From the NCBI GenBank assembly GCA_029219125.1, contig JAQXSU010000156.1, positions 1-16,489 on the forward strand: 16,489 nucleotides of DNA. Direction: 5' to 3'. The notes below the pieces were generated by a model. The model was not told where the DNA came from. It worked only from the letters and a program-made list of their open reading frames with translations, and searched no databases. Below, one piece after another: positions 7,808 through 14,502 of this stretch (position 1 is the stretch's first letter; each line of letters opens with the position of its first letter). The position numbers and the translations under genes were made by a program. The DNA is from Bacillota bacterium (lineage in GTDB: Bacteria > Bacillota > Clostridia > Peptostreptococcales > Anaerovoracaceae).

Positions 7808-8803
7808 ATGGAAAAGAAGCGAACAACCAAAGGTACCAAACGTACCATATTCCTGTTTCTGCTGATTCTGGCAGTGCTTTATGTGGTGATTTATGTAGTT
7901 CCGCAGGTTTCCGACATTTTTGTGGAGACATACAGTGCGGAATACGGCACATTGCAGATCAAGGAAGAGACCGACTGCCTTTTTGTGCGGACGGAGAAGA
8001 CATATACAGCGCCTTTCGGCGGCGCCGTGAACCGGGTCATCAGCCGGGGAAAGCTGATGCGGACCAGCGCCCGCATCGTGGATGTGGGGCAGACTGCATG
8101 CTATTCCGATATGCGGGGTATCGTCAGCTACTATTATGACGGGCTGGAAAGCATGTATACGCCGGAGAACATGGACAGTCTGAAGGTCAGCGTGCTGGAA
8201 CAGATTCGCGGAAACGAGGAAAACAAGGTGCAGAAAGCACCGGAGAATGAGGCTGCTGCAGGAGATGTGATCTTTAAAATCGTGGACAACCAGCAGTGGT
8301 ATCTGGTGTGCTGGATCACGCCGCAGACCGCAGAACGATGCAGCGAAGGCAGTACCGTGACGGTGGATTTTGAGGATGGAAGTGACAGCGAAGAAAGCAC
8401 CTGCATCGAAATGCAGGTGAAGGAGATAAAAAAACAGGGCGACGTGACCAGAGTGATTCTGTCCTGCAACCGTTATTACCGGGATTTTGACCGGTACCGG
8501 ATTCGCAGGTGTGCCCTGATCACAGCCAATACCAGCGGAATCCTGCTGGAAACAGACAGCATCGTGGAAGAAGACGGGCAGAAGGGTGTCTATGTGGTGG
8601 ACAAGCTGGGAAACTACAATTTCACACCGGTCCGGATTCTGGATCAGAATGGAAACGTCACTGTGGTGGAAAAGAACTATTTCTATGATGCAGAGGGAAA
8701 AACGACGGAAACCGTAAGCAATTACGATGAAATATTACGGCCGGAAGCAGAAAAGGATGCCGGAAAGGCAGAAAAGGACGCGGAGGCTGAAAAAGAGGAG
8801 TGA
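7808..8803 (+). CDS. HlyD-like membrane-anchored protein, possible efflux adaptor
   Basis: This 331-residue protein has a short basic N-terminus, one transmembrane anchor (about 13-31) and a large extracytoplasmic part. The arrangement and strand-rich pieces such as TYTAPFGGAVNRVISRGKLM resemble HlyD/membrane-fusion adaptor proteins, including the biotinyl-lipoyl-like hairpin. No partner ABC transporter lies in the window. The gene leads directly into the division cluster, so a role in envelope or division is possible. The C-terminus is a charged Lys/Glu/Ala/Asp stretch (about 310-331). No ribosome site precedes ATG 7808, and a promoter -10 ends only seven bases upstream, which suggests leaderless translation or coupling to trmD. 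The family call is moderate and the function open. Confidence 0.7.
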   Translation: MEKKRTTKGTKRTIFLFLLILAVLYVVIYVVPQVSDIFVETYSAEYGTLQIKEETDCLFVRTEKTYTAPFGGAVNRVISRGKLMRTSARIVDVGQTACYSDMRGIVSYYYDGLESMYTPENMDSLKVSVLEQIRGNEENKVQKAPENEAAAGDVIFKIVDNQQWYLVCWITPQTAERCSEGSTVTVDFEDGSDSEESTCIEMQVKEIKKQGDVTRVILSCNRYYRDFDRYRIRRCALITANTSGILLETDSIVEEDGQKGVYVVDKLGNYNFTPVRILDQNGNVTVVEKNYFYDAEGKTTETVSNYDEILRPEAEKDAGKAEKDAEAEKEE

Positions 8804-8808
8804 TTCAA

Positions 8809-9507
8809 TTGTCTATCAGAGAGAACATAGAACATATCCGGAGTCTGAAAGATGCGGCAGCGGTTCGCAGCGGACGCAGCGGAGAGGATGTGCTGCTGGT
8901 GGCAGTGACCAAGCTGCATACCGTGGACGAAATCAATGAGGCCATCGACTGCGGCATCACGGATATCGGCGAGAACAAGGTACAGGAGATCATGGACAAG
9001 TATGAACATGTGAAACCGGTGCGCTGGCACCTGATCGGTCATCTGCAGACCAATAAGGTGAAGTACATCATCGATAAGGTTTCCATGATTCATTCGGTGG
9101 ATTCTCTGCATCTGGCCCAGGAGATTGATAAGCGGGCGGCACAGCACGGTCTGGCCATGGACATCCTGGTTCAGGTCAACTCCGCCAGAGAAGAGAGCAA
9201 GTTCGGCATCACTACAGATGAGACAGAGCAGCTGCTTCACGATATTCTGGATACCTGCCCGAATATCCGGATCCGGGGACTCATGTGCATCGCACCGTTT
9301 GAAGAAAATCCGGAAGACGCAAGAGTCTACTTCGCAGCGGTAAAGAAGCAGTTTGACCAGTTCGGGAAGATCTCGCATCCGAATCTGGACTTCAGATATC
9401 TGTCCATGGGTATGTCCGGCGATTTTGAGGTAGCCATCGAGGAAGGCTCCAACCTGATCCGGGTGGGTACTTCCATTTTCGGAGCGAGAGATTATTCGAA
9501 AAAGTAA
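8809..9507 (+). CDS. yggS: YggS/PROSC-family pyridoxal phosphate homeostasis protein
   Basis: Proteins of this family bind pyridoxal 5'-phosphate and buffer free PLP, affecting amino-acid metabolism, without known enzymatic turnover. The PLP lysine is K35 in LLVAVTKLH. Other marks are IGENKVQE, WHLIGHLQTNK, VQVNSAREESKFGI, GLMCIAP, LSMGMSGDFEVAIEEGSNLIRVG and the end IFGARDY. I take TTG 8809 as start because GAGGAG (8795-8800) lies eight bases before it and the product then opens MSIRENIEHIRSL as in homologues. The GTG at 8800 in the same frame would overlap that ribosome site. This gives 232 residues. It is the first of the yggS-sepF-yggT division set. Confidence 0.95.
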   Translation: MSIRENIEHIRSLKDAAAVRSGRSGEDVLLVAVTKLHTVDEINEAIDCGITDIGENKVQEIMDKYEHVKPVRWHLIGHLQTNKVKYIIDKVSMIHSVDSLHLAQEIDKRAAQHGLAMDILVQVNSAREESKFGITTDETEQLLHDILDTCPNIRIRGLMCIAPFEENPEDARVYFAAVKKQFDQFGKISHPNLDFRYLSMGMSGDFEVAIEEGSNLIRVGTSIFGARDYSKK

Positions 9508-9530
9508 CACAGGTGTGTGAGGAGGATTAT

Positions 9531-10049
9531 ATGAGCGCATTTGATTCAATAAAGAAATTTATCGGCATCGAAGAAGTGGAGGAAGAAGGCTTCACAGAAG
9601 ACGAAGTGCAGGCCGCCAAGGAAAAAATGATGCGGGAGGAATCCCGTGACAGCAGTTATGCAGGGGCGGCTTCCAGAAAGGCGCCGGCTGAATTCAGCAA
9701 ACCTTCGGATGCGGCCAAGGCGGTTCCTATCGAAAGACGCATTTCCGTAGCAAGTACCAATGCTTTTAAGCTGGTTCTCATCGAGCCGAAGAGCTTTGAC
9801 GAATGTCCGAAGCTGGTAGACGGTCTGAAAGGCCGCCGGCCAATCATCATCAATCTGGAAAAGATCGAAACTGAAACGGCGAAGAAGATCTTCGATTTTC
9901 TCAGCGGCGCCACCTATGCCCTGAACGGCAGCGTGCAGAAGATCGCAAACAACATCTTTATCTTTGCACCGGAAAGTGTGGACATCGCAGCCAGTCAGGA
10001 AGACCGGGGCGGCTTTGATTTCGGAGCCAATAAGAGCCCGTGGAGATAA
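9531..10049 (+). CDS. sepF: Cell division protein SepF
   Basis: SepF is a membrane anchor and organiser of FtsZ filaments at the division septum. The 172-residue protein has an amphipathic N-terminal targeting helix (MSAFDSIKKFIGIEE), a variable acidic and Ala/Ser-rich linker (about 15-75), and the SepF core (about 80-155). The core contains RRPIIINLEKIETETAKKIFDFLSG-type sequence and the Gly-rich turn ATYALNGSVQKI with NNIFIFAP. ATG 9531 is chosen because GAGGAGG (9519-9525) lies five bases upstream; the GTG at 9513 would add a tail starting before that ribosome site. It lies between yggS and yggT, as in most Firmicutes. Confidence 0.96.
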   Translation: MSAFDSIKKFIGIEEVEEEGFTEDEVQAAKEKMMREESRDSSYAGAASRKAPAEFSKPSDAAKAVPIERRISVASTNAFKLVLIEPKSFDECPKLVDGLKGRRPIIINLEKIETETAKKIFDFLSGATYALNGSVQKIANNIFIFAPESVDIAASQEDRGGFDFGANKSPWR

Positions 10050-10065
10050 CGGAGGAAATGAAACG

Positions 10066-10338
10066 ATGAAAATTGTACTTGCCCAGGCCATATACTGGTT
10101 TGCGGAACTGCTTACGTTTCTGATGCTTCTGCGTGTGATTTTCAGCTGGATCCAGCCGAATTCATACGGAATGCTGGGAAAGATCAACTTATTCTGCATC
10201 AGGCTGACCGAACCGGTGGTAGCACCGTGCAGGCAGCTCCTGAGCCGGTTTAATACGGGAATGTTCGATTTCTCCGTAATGCTGGCTTTCTTTCTGGTGC
10301 AGATTGCTGCGAATCTGATGATTCGAATCATTCTTTAG
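10066..10338 (+). CDS. yggT: YggT-family membrane protein
   Basis: This is a small integral membrane protein (90 residues) of the YggT/YlmG family, encoded beside sepF in many bacteria and implicated in division or nucleoid and envelope organisation; the exact role is unsettled. Two hydrophobic segments (about 8-28 and 65-88) flank a loop with the family signatures LRVIFSWIQPN and LTEPVVAPCRQLL. ATG 10066 has GGAGG (10051-10055) ten bases upstream. A longer frame reaching back into sepF has no support. In Bacillus and relatives the S4-domain gene ylmH follows; here divIVA follows directly. Confidence 0.93.
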   Translation: MKIVLAQAIYWFAELLTFLMLLRVIFSWIQPNSYGMLGKINLFCIRLTEPVVAPCRQLLSRFNTGMFDFSVMLAFFLVQIAANLMIRIIL

Positions 10339-10354
10339 GGGGGACGAAGCCGAG

Positions 10355-10996
10355 ATGATTACACCAACCGATATTGAAAACAAAGTATTTTCCAGAGGTG
10401 TCAGAGGATATAAAGAGGATGAAGTGGATGACTTTCTGGACCTGATCATTCTGGATATGGAAAAACTGCTGAAAGAAAACCGGCAGCTGAAACTGGAGCT
10501 GGAAAAAGCACAGGGACAGGTGGACCGTCATGTTTCTACCGAAGGATCGGTTCTGGAAACTCTGGAAGCAGCCAAAGCACTGATGAATGATATCGCTGCC
10601 AGTGCGGAACGGCGGGCACAGGTGATTCTGAAGGATGCCGAACTGGAGGCTGCCATGATTACCAGAGAAGCCAGAGAGTCTATCGGTCGTCTCACAGAGG
10701 AAGGAAACCGCCTGCACAGAAGCGTGGAGCACATGCGCGAAAAATACCGTCATATTCTGGAAATGGAACTGGAACGGGTAGATTCGGTGGGGGCAGATCT
10801 GTTTGAAGAATTAGAGGGGGATTTTCTTCCGGCATCCATTGCCGGACTGCATCAGATGACCGGGGATGTGAAAGCAGATGAGAGCGCCCAGCCGGATCCG
10901 AAAGCACGTCCCATGAGCGATACACGGGTTGTGACGGAAAAAAAAGCGGAACCAGAGGTACAGGATCTGACGAAGACTATTGTAAATATCAAATAA
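10355..10996 (+). CDS. divIVA: DivIVA-family cell division/polarity protein
   Basis: DivIVA proteins bind curved membranes at poles and septa through a short N-terminal domain and recruit partners through coiled coils. The 213-residue protein starts MITPTDIENKVFSRGVRGYKEDEVDDFLD, the classical membrane-binding and dimerisation domain. Heptad-like coiled coils follow (about 35-65 and 70-145), then an acidic, Pro/Lys/Ser-rich region probably disordered (about 150-200), ending in the hydrophobic peptide DLTKTIVNIK, which may be a partner-binding tail. The ribosome site is the G-rich AGGGGGG (10337-10343), 11 bases before ATG 10355. It sits between yggT and lspA. Confidence 0.95.
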   Translation: MITPTDIENKVFSRGVRGYKEDEVDDFLDLIILDMEKLLKENRQLKLELEKAQGQVDRHVSTEGSVLETLEAAKALMNDIAASAERRAQVILKDAELEAAMITREARESIGRLTEEGNRLHRSVEHMREKYRHILEMELERVDSVGADLFEELEGDFLPASIAGLHQMTGDVKADESAQPDPKARPMSDTRVVTEKKAEPEVQDLTKTIVNIK

Positions 10997-11015
10997 AGGG
11001 GAATTTTCGGAGTAA

Positions 11016-11486
11016 ATGAAAAAAGCAAGATATGTACTCATTGCGGGCATTCTGCTGGTGGATCAGCTTGTGAAGTACGTGGTCAGAATCCATATGTATG
11101 TGGGAGAATCCATTCCCGTTATCCAGAACGTGTTCCACCTGACCTATGTACGGAATACCGGTGCCGCCTTCAATCTGTTTGAAGGTATGTCCCTGTTTCT
11201 GCAGGTTGTGACTTTTTTTGCATTGATTTTCGCCGTCTGGTTCATGGAGAAGCACCTGGAGCGTCACTGGACGCTGCTGTTGTCCATGATCCTGATCGTT
11301 TCCGGCGGTGCAGGCAACCTGCTGGACCGGGTGATGCTTGGATATGTGACGGATCTGTTTGAATTCCGGCTGATCCATTTTCCGGTTTTCAACGTGGCGG
11401 ACATTGCCATCTGCACCGGATGTTTCATTCTGGTGCTGTACACCTTTGTTTTTGACCGGCCTGCAGAGGAAAAGGGAAAAGCATGA
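11016..11486 (+). CDS. lspA: Lipoprotein signal peptidase II
   Basis: LspA is an aspartic protease in the cytoplasmic membrane that removes signal peptides from prolipoproteins after lipid attachment. The 156 residues hold four hydrophobic segments. The catalytic aspartates are D113 in GYVTDLFEF and D129 in FNVADIAI. Other conserved parts are LLVDQLVKY (13-21), RNTGAAFNLFEG (46-57) and GGAGNLLDR (97-105). ATG 11016 is preceded by AAAGGGGA and by a close GGAG. The stop overlaps the rluD start as ATGA, so the pair is translationally coupled, a common lspA-rluD arrangement. Confidence 0.98.
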   Translation: MKKARYVLIAGILLVDQLVKYVVRIHMYVGESIPVIQNVFHLTYVRNTGAAFNLFEGMSLFLQVVTFFALIFAVWFMEKHLERHWTLLLSMILIVSGGAGNLLDRVMLGYVTDLFEFRLIHFPVFNVADIAICTGCFILVLYTFVFDRPAEEKGKA

Positions 11487-12403
11487 ATTCAGAAAAATAT
11501 ACATTTTTTATTGACGAAGAAAGCAACGGCACCAGGATCGACCGGGTGCTTTCTTTGCTATTGGCGGAAAGTTCCCGCAGCTATATTCAGAAGCTGATCG
11601 AAAAGGGAAACGTCGCCGTAGATGGCCAGACCTGCACTTCGAAGAAATACAAGGTCTCTTCCGGTCAGCAGGTGGATCTTCTCATGCCGCCGCCGGAGAA
11701 TCTTTCGGTGGAGGCGGAGAATATTCCTCTGGATATCGTTTATGAAGACGAGGATGTACTGGTGGTCAACAAGCCCCGGGGCATGGTGGTTCACCCGGCT
11801 GCCGGAAACTACACCGGCACTCTGGTCAACGCCGTCCTTTATCACTGTGGTGACCGGCTGTCTTCCATCAATGGGGTCATCCGGCCCGGCATCGTTCACC
11901 GCATCGATAAGGATACCAGCGGGCTGCTGATGATCGCAAAGAACAATATGGCCCATGAGTCCCTGTCCGCTCAGCTGGCAGAGCATTCCATCACCCGCCG
12001 CTACACGGCGCTGGTGTATCACAATCTGACGGAGGACGAGGGTACGGTGGATGCGCCCATCGGCAGGGATCCGAAGAACCGGCTGCGGATGGCAGTCACC
12101 AGTCAGAATTCCAAACGGGCGGTGACCCACTGGAAGGTGCTGGAGCGGTTCGGACGATACACTCTCATAGAGGCCCGTCTGGAAACGGGAAGGACCCATC
12201 AGATCCGGGTCCACATGGCATACATCCATCATCCCCTGGTGGGAGATATGGTATACGGACCGAAAAAGCAGCCTCTGACGGAAGACGGACAGCTGCTGCA
12301 TGCCCGGGTACTGGGATTCGTCCATCCCCGCACCGGAGAATATATGGAATTCCAGCGGCCGCTGCCTCCGGAATTTACGGCAGTGCTGCAGAAGCTGCGA
12401 TAG
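11483..12403 (+). CDS. RluD-family 23S rRNA pseudouridine synthase
   Basis: The product converts uridines in RNA, probably helix 69 or nearby positions of 23S rRNA, to pseudouridine. The 306 residues comprise an N-terminal S4 RNA-binding domain (about 15-75: GTRIDRVLSLLL, SRSYIQKLIEKGNVAVDG) and the catalytic domain (about 80-300). The catalytic Asp is D142 in VHRIDKDTSGLLM. Other marks are VVNKPRGMVVHP (94-105), LETGRTHQIRVHMA and HPLVGDMVYG. The ATG overlaps the lspA stop (ATGA). RluD-like paralogues share these motifs, so I leave the exact target open and give no symbol. Confidence 0.95.
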   Translation: MNSEKYTFFIDEESNGTRIDRVLSLLLAESSRSYIQKLIEKGNVAVDGQTCTSKKYKVSSGQQVDLLMPPPENLSVEAENIPLDIVYEDEDVLVVNKPRGMVVHPAAGNYTGTLVNAVLYHCGDRLSSINGVIRPGIVHRIDKDTSGLLMIAKNNMAHESLSAQLAEHSITRRYTALVYHNLTEDEGTVDAPIGRDPKNRLRMAVTSQNSKRAVTHWKVLERFGRYTLIEARLETGRTHQIRVHMAYIHHPLVGDMVYGPKKQPLTEDGQLLHARVLGFVHPRTGEYMEFQRPLPPEFTAVLQKLR

Positions 12404-12468
12404 CCCGCGAGTGACACAGACCGCAAGGCGGCGACATCCCGCAAAAGGGCAGAAAGTGAGAAAAGAAA

Positions 12469-13251
12469 ATGGGAAAGAAAACCCTGAAACCGGGCACCCT
12501 TCTGTGTCCCGTACCGGCTGTCATGGTAAGCTGCGGCAGCGGGGAAGAGAAAAATATCATTACCATCGCGTGGACCGGTATCATCAATTCCGATCCGCCG
12601 CTGACCTATGTGTCCGTCCGGAAATCCCGCCATTCCCATCATCTGATTGAGAAAAGCGGCGAGTACGTCATCAATCTGACCACAGAAGATCTGGCCTTCG
12701 CCACCGACTACTGCGGTGTGAAGTCAGGACGCGACGTGGATAAATTTCAGGAGCTTCATCTGACGCCGGAGCCTGCGGAGCAGGTCTCCTGTCCCATGAT
12801 CGGGGAATCTCCGGTCAATCTGGAATGTAAGGTAACAGAGGTGCATTCCTATCCGACTCACGATATGTTTGTGGCGGAGATCGTGGCGGTTCATGTGGAT
12901 GAAGCCGCATTTGACGAAAAGGGAAGAATGCCTCTGGAAAATCTGGGGATGCTGACCTATGTCCACGGCCAGTATCTGGGTGTGAAAAAGCACAGTCTGG
13001 GCCGGTTCGGTTTCTCGGTCATGAAGCCGAAGACCCGTAAGCGCCTCAATCGGGAGCAGCATCAGGAGCGGGTGGAAAAGAACCGGGCTGCCCGGAATGC
13101 CGGATCCTCCCGCAGTGCCGGGACTTCCCGCAGCGCCGGCGGATCGAAGGCATCTAAAGCCGTACCGAAGGCCGGAGCCAGGTCGGCGGCGAAGACTGCG
13201 GCGAAAACCACATCGAAGAAAAAAACAGAAAGAAAGAGGCCGAAGGGCTGA
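12469..13251 (+). CDS. Flavin reductase-like FMN-binding protein with basic C-terminal tail
   Basis: Residues 1-183 resemble the flavin reductase/FMN-binding split-barrel family (MGKKTLKPGTLLCPVPAVMVSC, ITIAWTGIINSDPPLTYVSV, HLIEKSGEYVINL, TDYCGVKSGRDVDKF, HGQYLGVK). In anaerobes these proteins reduce or carry flavin for partner enzymes or electron transfer. Residues about 187-260 are a Lys/Arg/Ala/Ser-rich low-complexity tail with SRSAG repeats and a final KKKTERKRPKG. It looks like histone H1 or a nucleic-acid-binding extension and is not part of the family core. The ATG is preceded by a weak GTGAG-type site, with a 65-base gap after rluD. The cofactor role is probable; the tail's purpose is unknown. 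Confidence 0.85.
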   Translation: MGKKTLKPGTLLCPVPAVMVSCGSGEEKNIITIAWTGIINSDPPLTYVSVRKSRHSHHLIEKSGEYVINLTTEDLAFATDYCGVKSGRDVDKFQELHLTPEPAEQVSCPMIGESPVNLECKVTEVHSYPTHDMFVAEIVAVHVDEAAFDEKGRMPLENLGMLTYVHGQYLGVKKHSLGRFGFSVMKPKTRKRLNREQHQERVEKNRAARNAGSSRSAGTSRSAGGSKASKAVPKAGARSAAKTAAKTTSKKKTERKRPKG

Positions 13252-13374
13252 AAAGGAAAAGAAGATTATAGGGTCCCAGGATGAATTCCAGAGCAGCTGC
13301 GCGGGTATTATGTGAAAAAGTGGATATGCATACGCACCCGTTGTTAACCTCTGATCGGTTATATGCTCCGGCCA

Positions 13375-13388
13375 TGCCCGGCCGGGCA
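13375..13388. repeat. 14-bp perfect palindrome
   Basis: TGCCCGGCCGGGCA is fully self-complementary. Just upstream TAACC (13345-13349) and GGTTA (13357-13361) form a small stem, and ten bases before the palindrome sits CTCCGGCC. Together these suggest a structured RNA or a protein site; no T-run follows, so it is not a terminator. Confidence 0.6.
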
Positions 13389-13424
13389 AAAGCAGTTATT
13401 ATGCGCACATGGGTTTTTAAACCG

Positions 13425-13434
13425 GCACCGGTGC
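13425..13434. repeat. 10-bp palindrome GCACCGGTGC
   Basis: GCACCGGTGC is self-complementary and overlaps ACCGGCACCGGT (13421-13432). The flanking TTTAAACCGG (13415-13424) is nearly complementary to CCGGTTTTAAA (13530-13540), with one extra T. Confidence 0.5.
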
Positions 13435-13480
13435 AGACTGCCCTGTCCTTTTCAGTGCGGAACTCCTCTTTCTGTTTTTT

Positions 13481-13537
13481 CATGCGCGGGCAGAGGCGGG
13501 CGGTCAGCCGGTCTCTGCCCGCGCATGGACCGGTTTT
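13481..13537 (+). terminator. Perfect 15-bp hairpin, possible terminator or riboregulator
   Basis: CATGCGCGGGCAGAG (13481-13495) pairs perfectly with CTCTGCCCGCGCATG (13513-13527), and GGC/GCC inside the 17-base loop can add three pairs. TTTTTT lies just before the hairpin; on the + strand GACCGG and then only TTTT follow, a poor U-tract. It may end the flavin reductase transcript inefficiently or be one arm of a larger structured leader. Confidence 0.45.
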
Positions 13538-13624
13538 AAATTATTCTGTGCCGGTTTTCATGTGCAGCACCATCATAAAACAGAATCCAGGCAAAAGAAA
13601 GAAAAATTTTCAAAAATGTAATAT

Positions 13625-13661
13625 TTTAGGGAGTTTATGTCGTAGTTTAGGGAGTTTTTGT
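13625..13661. repeat. Two 16-bp direct repeats, 21 bp apart
   Basis: TTTAGGGAGTTTATGT (13625-13640) and TTTAGGGAGTTTTTGT (13646-13661) differ at one position and start 21 bp apart, two turns of DNA, on the same helix face. The second covers the place where a -35 would sit for a possible -10 TATAGA at 13673-13678. They may be tandem sites for a regulator of the downstream operon. Confidence 0.6.
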
Positions 13662-13663
13662 AA

Positions 13664-13714
13664 ATGGAAGAATATAGAAAAACCATTCCTGGCGAGAGGG
13701 GGACGAAAGGATGA
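13664..13714 (+). CDS. Possible 16-codon leader ORF coupled to the operon's first gene
   Basis: ATG 13664 opens MEEYRKTIPGERGTKG and stops at TGA 13712-13714, overlapping the next gene's ATG as ATGA. AGGGAG (13650-13655), part of the second direct repeat, lies eight bases upstream and fits a ribosome site. If transcription begins upstream, it would couple translation into the hydrolase-like gene. If the TATAGA at 13673 is the real -10, the ORF is not transcribed whole. Speculative. Confidence 0.3.
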   Translation: MEEYRKTIPGERGTKG

Positions 13715-14502
13715 ACACGTTTTCATACAGGGGATATCAGATCAGTTACGGCGAGTACGGAAATGAGAAGGGCCGCCGGGTGATCCTGGTGCCCGATGAC
13801 GGGCAGGCCAGCACGTCGGTCCAGTCTGCGATTTCCTGCATGACGGCCTCTTACCGGACCGTTCTCCTTGACTTTCTGGGCTGCGGCCAGTCGGACAAGC
13901 CGCCGGGGTTCGTTTCCGATCTGTGGCACGACCAGGCACTGCAGCTGAAGGAGCTGTTTTATGCGGCAGGTTATGAAACTGCGATCCTGATCGGCTTCGG
14001 TGAGGGCGGCTGCCGGACCTGTGAGGAATTTCTCCGGGAATGCCCGGAGCTGGCGGAGCTGGTGGTTTTCTCCGCAAAATCCTTTCGCCCGGGATCTCTG
14101 CCGCCGGAGGCGGAGGGGAAGGTTTTCGTCATTCCGGATTCCATGCGGCCGGCCAGCGGCATAAGCTGGAATCTGCTTGACCTGACACTGCAGCAGATTC
14201 TGGAGAAAGACATGTCCCCTTGTCCGTGGTGCGGGCAGCCCATGGTACGGGGTATGATTGTCGGCGGCCGTGACATGGTCAGGTGGAATCCCGGTGGAGC
14301 GAACGACTTATGGCCGCTGGAAGAGGATGGTTTTATCCTTCGGAATCGGAAGCCGAAGGGATTCCTGGAGAATCTGAAGACCATGTTTGATCCGGACTGT
14401 GCCCAGCTGACCGCCTGGGTCTGCTTTTCCTGCGGCAAGCTGACCGCAGACGTGGACCACCTGATCGAAACGGAGAGAAAAAATGAAGACGACAGATTTT
14501 GA
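13711..14502 (+). CDS. Fusion: alpha/beta-hydrolase-like domain without nucleophile plus zinc-ribbon-like domain
   Basis: Residues about 1-125 look like the first half of an alpha/beta-hydrolase: VILVPDD (24-30), the turn LDFLGCGQSDKPP (53-65), and the nucleophile elbow GFGEGG (95-100). The expected GxSxG Ser is Gly97, and no cap domain or catalytic His follows, so hydrolysis by the usual mechanism is unlikely. Residues about 165-245 contain CPWC (171-174) and CFSC (238-241) around GMIVGGRDMVRWNPGG, resembling the small DUF6487-type four-cysteine family and probably binding zinc. The protein is soluble. ATG 13711 follows GAGAGGGGG (13694-13702). Its 3' end overlaps moaC by 20 bases, tying it to molybdenum cofactor synthesis. 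I know no function for this architecture. Confidence 0.75.
   Translation: MNTFSYRGYQISYGEYGNEKGRRVILVPDDGQASTSVQSAISCMTASYRTVLLDFLGCGQSDKPPGFVSDLWHDQALQLKELFYAAGYETAILIGFGEGGCRTCEEFLRECPELAELVVFSAKSFRPGSLPPEAEGKVFVIPDSMRPASGISWNLLDLTLQQILEKDMSPCPWCGQPMVRGMIVGGRDMVRWNPGGANDLWPLEEDGFILRNRKPKGFLENLKTMFDPDCAQLTAWVCFSCGKLTADVDHLIETERKNEDDRF

Larger units (their letters stand above)
13252..13710. other. 459-base gap with structured repeats; no convincing long gene
   Basis: Bases about 13320-13560 are GC-rich with several palindromes and a perfect 15-bp hairpin; about 13560-13690 is AT-rich with two 16-bp direct repeats. An open frame at 13281-13766 (161 codons) has no ribosome site, resembles no family I know, crosses the hairpins and runs into the next gene out of frame, so I do not call it. 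The gap probably holds the end of the upstream unit and the control region or leader of the molybdenum cofactor operon. Confidence 0.6.

Noticed and set aside
9964..10065. Longer N-terminus for yggT starting inside sepF
   Set aside because: The added residues are read from the sepF sequence in another frame; the ATG at 10066 has a proper ribosome site and gives the normal YggT start.
11558..12325. Long - strand open frame (255 codons) opposite the pseudouridine synthase, and similar ones opposite trmD, sepF and the HD-GYP gene
   Set aside because: All are antisense to strong genes, have no ribosome sites and no family resemblance; they follow from codon bias of the + strand genes.
12421..12431. 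CCGC-AAG-GCGG mini-hairpin after rluD as a terminator
   Set aside because: Only four base pairs and no following T-run.
13360..13400. Moco riboswitch from CTCCGGCC and nearby stems
   Set aside because: The context fits, but I cannot align the conserved aptamer core with confidence, so I report only a possible structured RNA.
13154..13483. 109-codon open frame on the - strand over the flavin reductase tail and the gap
   Set aside because: Mostly antisense to the Lys/Arg-rich tail; low-complexity Phe/Ser sequence and no ribosome site or family resemblance.
13281..13766. 161-codon open frame on the + strand in the intergenic region
   Set aside because: It has no ribosome site and no recognisable domain, crosses the hairpins, and overlaps the start of the hydrolase-like gene in another frame.
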